DNA of 64,000 bases from Parahoeflea alexandrii (lineage in GTDB: Bacteria; Pseudomonadota; Alphaproteobacteria; Rhizobiales; Rhizobiaceae). The position numbers and the translations under genes were made by a program. This document shows positions 61,964-64,000 of the stretch, piece after piece. Location of the stretch: positions 1-64,000 of the forward strand of contig NZ_JAPWHB010000008.1 in NCBI RefSeq assembly GCF_027214025.1, in the 5' to 3' direction. The notes beneath the pieces are model-generated. The model was not told the origin of the DNA. It saw nothing but the letters and a program-made list of their open reading frames with translations, and made no database searches. Each line of letters starts with the position of its first letter. The first letter of the stretch is position 1.

Positions 61964-62896
61964 ATGATCCCAGAATTTCTCGTTACCCATTCCGGCGGTT
62001 TCCATGCCGATGAGCTGCTGTCCAGCGCGGTGCTGACCCGGTTGTTTCCGCAGGCCGTGATCGTCCGCAGCCGGGCAGCGGAGTGGATCACACCCGGGGC
62101 GAACCGGATCATCTATGATGTCGGTGGCGCCTATGACGCCGAAGCCGGGATCTTCGATCACCACCAGCGCGGCGCGCCGCTGCGCGACGACGGGCAACCC
62201 TACAGCTCCTTCGGCCTGATCTGGAAGCATTTCGGCCATGCCTATCTTGCCGCGATCGGACTACCCGAAGCCCATATCGAACCCGTGTATGCGGGTCTTG
62301 ACGAAAGCTTCGTCCTGCCGATCGATCTGCTCGACAACGGGGCCATGAGCCCGGCTGTCGCCGGGCCGCTGGCCGTGCTGACCCTGCCGGTCCTGCTTGA
62401 AACCCTGAAACCGGTCTTCGACGAGACCGATCCGGAAGCGCTGGAACGGGCATTCGAGCAAGCGCTGGCCATTGCGCGCAGCTTTCTCGAAGCCCGGATC
62501 GCAGGAAGTGCGGCGAAGCTGCGGGCCGAGGACCTGGTGCTGAAGGCGATTTCGGCTGCGGGCGAGAACCGGATTCTCGAGCTTCCGATGGGCATGCCTT
62601 TCCGCCCGGCGATCATGAAGGCCGGGGCGGATCACCTGCTGTTCGTGGTTCACCCGCGCGAGAAGGATTGGTGCCTGACCGGCATTCGCCAGTCGGACGA
62701 GGGGTTCGAACAGCGCGCCGATCTGCCCGCAGCCTGGGCTGGCCTCACCAATGGCGATCTGGAGGCTGCCTGCGGCGTCGAGGGAGCGAGCTTCTGTCAC
62801 AATGGCCGCTTCATCGCCGCTGCAAGAACCCGAGATGCTGCCCTGGCCATGGCGCAAATTGCGGTAGAGGAAGCACTCTCGACCGGGCAAGCCTGA
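61964..62896 (+). CDS. MYG1-family metal-dependent hydrolase
   Basis: 310 residues. DHH-type motifs: VTHSGGFHADELLSSAVL at the N-terminus, IYDVGGAYDAEAGIFDHHQRG with the DHH, and a DNGAMSP segment. The family (UPF0160) includes mitochondrial/nuclear MYG1 exonuclease; bacterial function is unclear. A 200-bp gap separates it from the regulator, so it is likely an independent transcription unit and not part of the catabolic operons. Confidence 0.85.
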   Translation: MIPEFLVTHSGGFHADELLSSAVLTRLFPQAVIVRSRAAEWITPGANRIIYDVGGAYDAEAGIFDHHQRGAPLRDDGQPYSSFGLIWKHFGHAYLAAIGLPEAHIEPVYAGLDESFVLPIDLLDNGAMSPAVAGPLAVLTLPVLLETLKPVFDETDPEALERAFEQALAIARSFLEARIAGSAAKLRAEDLVLKAISAAGENRILELPMGMPFRPAIMKAGADHLLFVVHPREKDWCLTGIRQSDEGFEQRADLPAAWAGLTNGDLEAACGVEGASFCHNGRFIAAARTRDAALAMAQIAVEEALSTGQA

Positions 62897-62936
62897 ACGA
62901 AGCAAGAAGTCCGGACCCGTTGATCCGGCGGCCAGC

Positions 62937-63704
62937 CTACAGGTCCCTGAGGTAGGTGTTCTCGCTTCGCGAAAGGGCGTAGAGGTCAGGCTCGATATCC
63001 ACCGTCAGCAGCTGTTCCGACAGTCCCGCAGTCGCCAGAGCTGTGCCGTCGGGTGCTGCGATGACAGAACTGCCCGCATAGTCGAAATCGCCGTCCCTGC
63101 CGATGTTGTTGACATAGGCGATGAAGATCTGGTTCTCGAAGGCGCGCACCGGGATCATTTTCTCGGCGATGAACGTGCCCGAGGCGCCCATTGGTGTGGC
63201 CGTCGGCACAAGGATCATTTCGGCGCCGGCCTGCGCCAGGCGACGTACATTCTCCGGAAATTCAACATCATAGCAGATCAGCATTCCGAGCGTCATGCCG
63301 CGGTGGCTGAACAGGCAGGTTGACGGCTTCTCCGGCGTGAACAAGCCGCGCTCGTAATCGCCATAGAGATGCGACTTGCGATAGACGGATGGCTTGCCGC
63401 TGCCATCGGTGTAGACGGCTGAATTGTAGACCGCATCCTCGTCCTTTTCGGCGAAGCCGGCCACGACGGCGACGCCAGTGCTGCGGGCGATGTCGCTCAT
63501 TCTGGCCACGACCGCACCGTCGGCCGGTTCGGCCAGCGCCCGGATCTTCTCGCCACCGCCATAGCTGGTGATCCCCAGCTCCGGCGTGACCAGAAGTGCC
63601 GCGCCGGCTTGCGCGGCCTCATGGGCGGCGGCTTCGATACGGGCGAGATTGGCGGCGGTATCAGCACCTGCCGTCTGCATTTGCAGGGCCGAAAGGCGGA
63701 TCAT
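62937..63704 (-). CDS. Carbon-nitrogen hydrolase (nitrilase-superfamily amidase)
   Basis: 255 residues with the full catalytic set: Glu in LLVTPELGITS, Lys in YRKSHLYGDYERG, Cys in MLICYDVEFPENVRRL. It resembles omega-amidase/N-carbamoyl-putrescine-type amidases. It follows an ABC permease gene (4-bp overlap), so it probably hydrolyses an amide or amine derivative imported by that polyamine-type transporter (inference). Confidence 0.87.
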   Translation of the reverse strand: MIRLSALQMQTAGADTAANLARIEAAAHEAAQAGAALLVTPELGITSYGGGEKIRALAEPADGAVVARMSDIARSTGVAVVAGFAEKDEDAVYNSAVYTDGSGKPSVYRKSHLYGDYERGLFTPEKPSTCLFSHRGMTLGMLICYDVEFPENVRRLAQAGAEMILVPTATPMGASGTFIAEKMIPVRAFENQIFIAYVNNIGRDGDFDYAGSSVIAAPDGTALATAGLSEQLLTVDIEPDLYALSRSENTYLRDL

Positions 63705-64000
63705 GGCTTCTCCTCCGAATTGGCACCCAAAAGCTTTAAAAGATCGCCATAGCGGGCAATCAGCGAATAGATCACAGCCGCCAGCACCACGAACAGGACA
63801 GTGACTGAGGCCATGGTGGGCGTATAGCCGTAGCGCAGAGCGTTGAAGATCTTGATCGGCAGGGTTTCCATGGTGAAGCCGACCGTCATGTAGGCGACGA
63901 TGTACTCGTTGAGGGACAGCACGAAGGCGAAGGCATAGCCCGAGACCAGGTAGGGCGTGATCAGCGGCAGCACGACGGTGCGGAAGATAGTGCGGTCAGC
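63701..64000 (-). CDS. PotC-type ABC transporter permease, C-terminal part
   Basis: Cut by the window edge; the visible 99 residues begin ADRTIFRTVVLPLITPYLVS, the end of the EAA loop, followed by two membrane segments (GYAFAFVLSLNEYIVAYMTV and MASVTVLFVVLAAVIYSLIA) and a short hydrophilic tail. The LNEYIVAYM and ETLPIKIFNALRYGYTP patterns are typical of spermidine/putrescine-type permeases. The start lies beyond position 64000. Confidence 0.82.
   Translation of the reverse strand, partial: ADRTIFRTVVLPLITPYLVSGYAFAFVLSLNEYIVAYMTVGFTMETLPIKIFNALRYGYTPTMASVTVLFVVLAAVIYSLIARYGDLLKLLGANSEEKP

Overview
The window is GC-rich and densely coded, with short intergenic gaps and many overlapping start/stop codons. 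Protein families (liv-type ABC, TRAP and TTT transporters, glnT/glx-like genes, FCD-GntR regulators, a DUF6455 protein) point to an alphaproteobacterium, probably Hyphomicrobiales (rhizobia-like) or Rhodobacterales. No rRNA, tRNA, CRISPR array or intact mobile element was seen. The window reads as an accessory catabolic region: consecutive substrate-specific operons, each with its own importer and regulator, separated by small zones of gene decay.

Region A (about 0.2-18 kb) is the most unusual. One long leftward operon runs from a glutamine-synthetase-like ligase (11688) through a minimal bacterial microcompartment (BMC) shell set (BMC-P, BMC-H, BMC-T), an opine-dehydrogenase-like protein, a CoA-acylating-type aldehyde dehydrogenase, a malate/lactate-dehydrogenase-like protein with an extra N-terminal domain, a RidA imine hydrolase, and a five-gene LivKHMGF importer. 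Divergent from it is a SolA-type FAD amine oxidase. A second leftward operon (17104-12922) encodes the three subunits of an N-methylglutamate-synthase/GlxBCD-type enzyme, a DUF6455 protein and a class I glutamine amidotransferase. A GntR/FCD regulator follows, and a near-identical 22-bp operator candidate lies in front of both operons. My inference is that an amine is glutamylated and rearranged to an N-alkylglutamate, and that the aldehyde released from it is oxidised to acyl-CoA inside the compartment.

Region B (18-32 kb) holds a LysR pseudogene, then an aromatic-degradation set: FAH-family hydrolase, MDR oxidoreductase, extradiol dioxygenase, IclR regulator, SnoaL-like protein, TRAP importer, MhpA-like hydroxylase, Cys-type sulfatase, glutathione transferase and a BKACE (DUF849) enzyme. 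Between 32.1 and 33.1 kb lie decayed copies of three stress-type genes (OsmC, DUF1269, DUF3309).

Region C (33.2-40 kb) matches the itaconate degradation cluster: itaconyl-CoA hydratase, acyl-CoA dehydrogenase, MmgE/PrpD, citramalyl-CoA lyase, CoA-transferase and a LysR regulator. It is followed by a scar zone (40.1-41.5 kb) with an SDR/ALDH deletion chimera and insertion-sequence remnants.

Region D (41.6-53.6 kb) has an aminotransferase/HAD/ALDH operon, an IclR regulator, and a rightward TctCBA operon continuing into a phospho-lyase-type PLP enzyme, an amino-alcohol-type kinase, a Tm-1-like protein and an SDR. Region E (53.8-61.8 kb) is a leftward operon (amine/D-amino acid oxidase, TRAP importer, M81 peptidase, alpha/beta hydrolase, ornithine cyclodeaminase homologue) under a divergent XRE-cupin regulator with two spaced palindromes between them. 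The right edge has a MYG1-family hydrolase, a nitrilase-family amidase and the end of a PotC-type permease gene.
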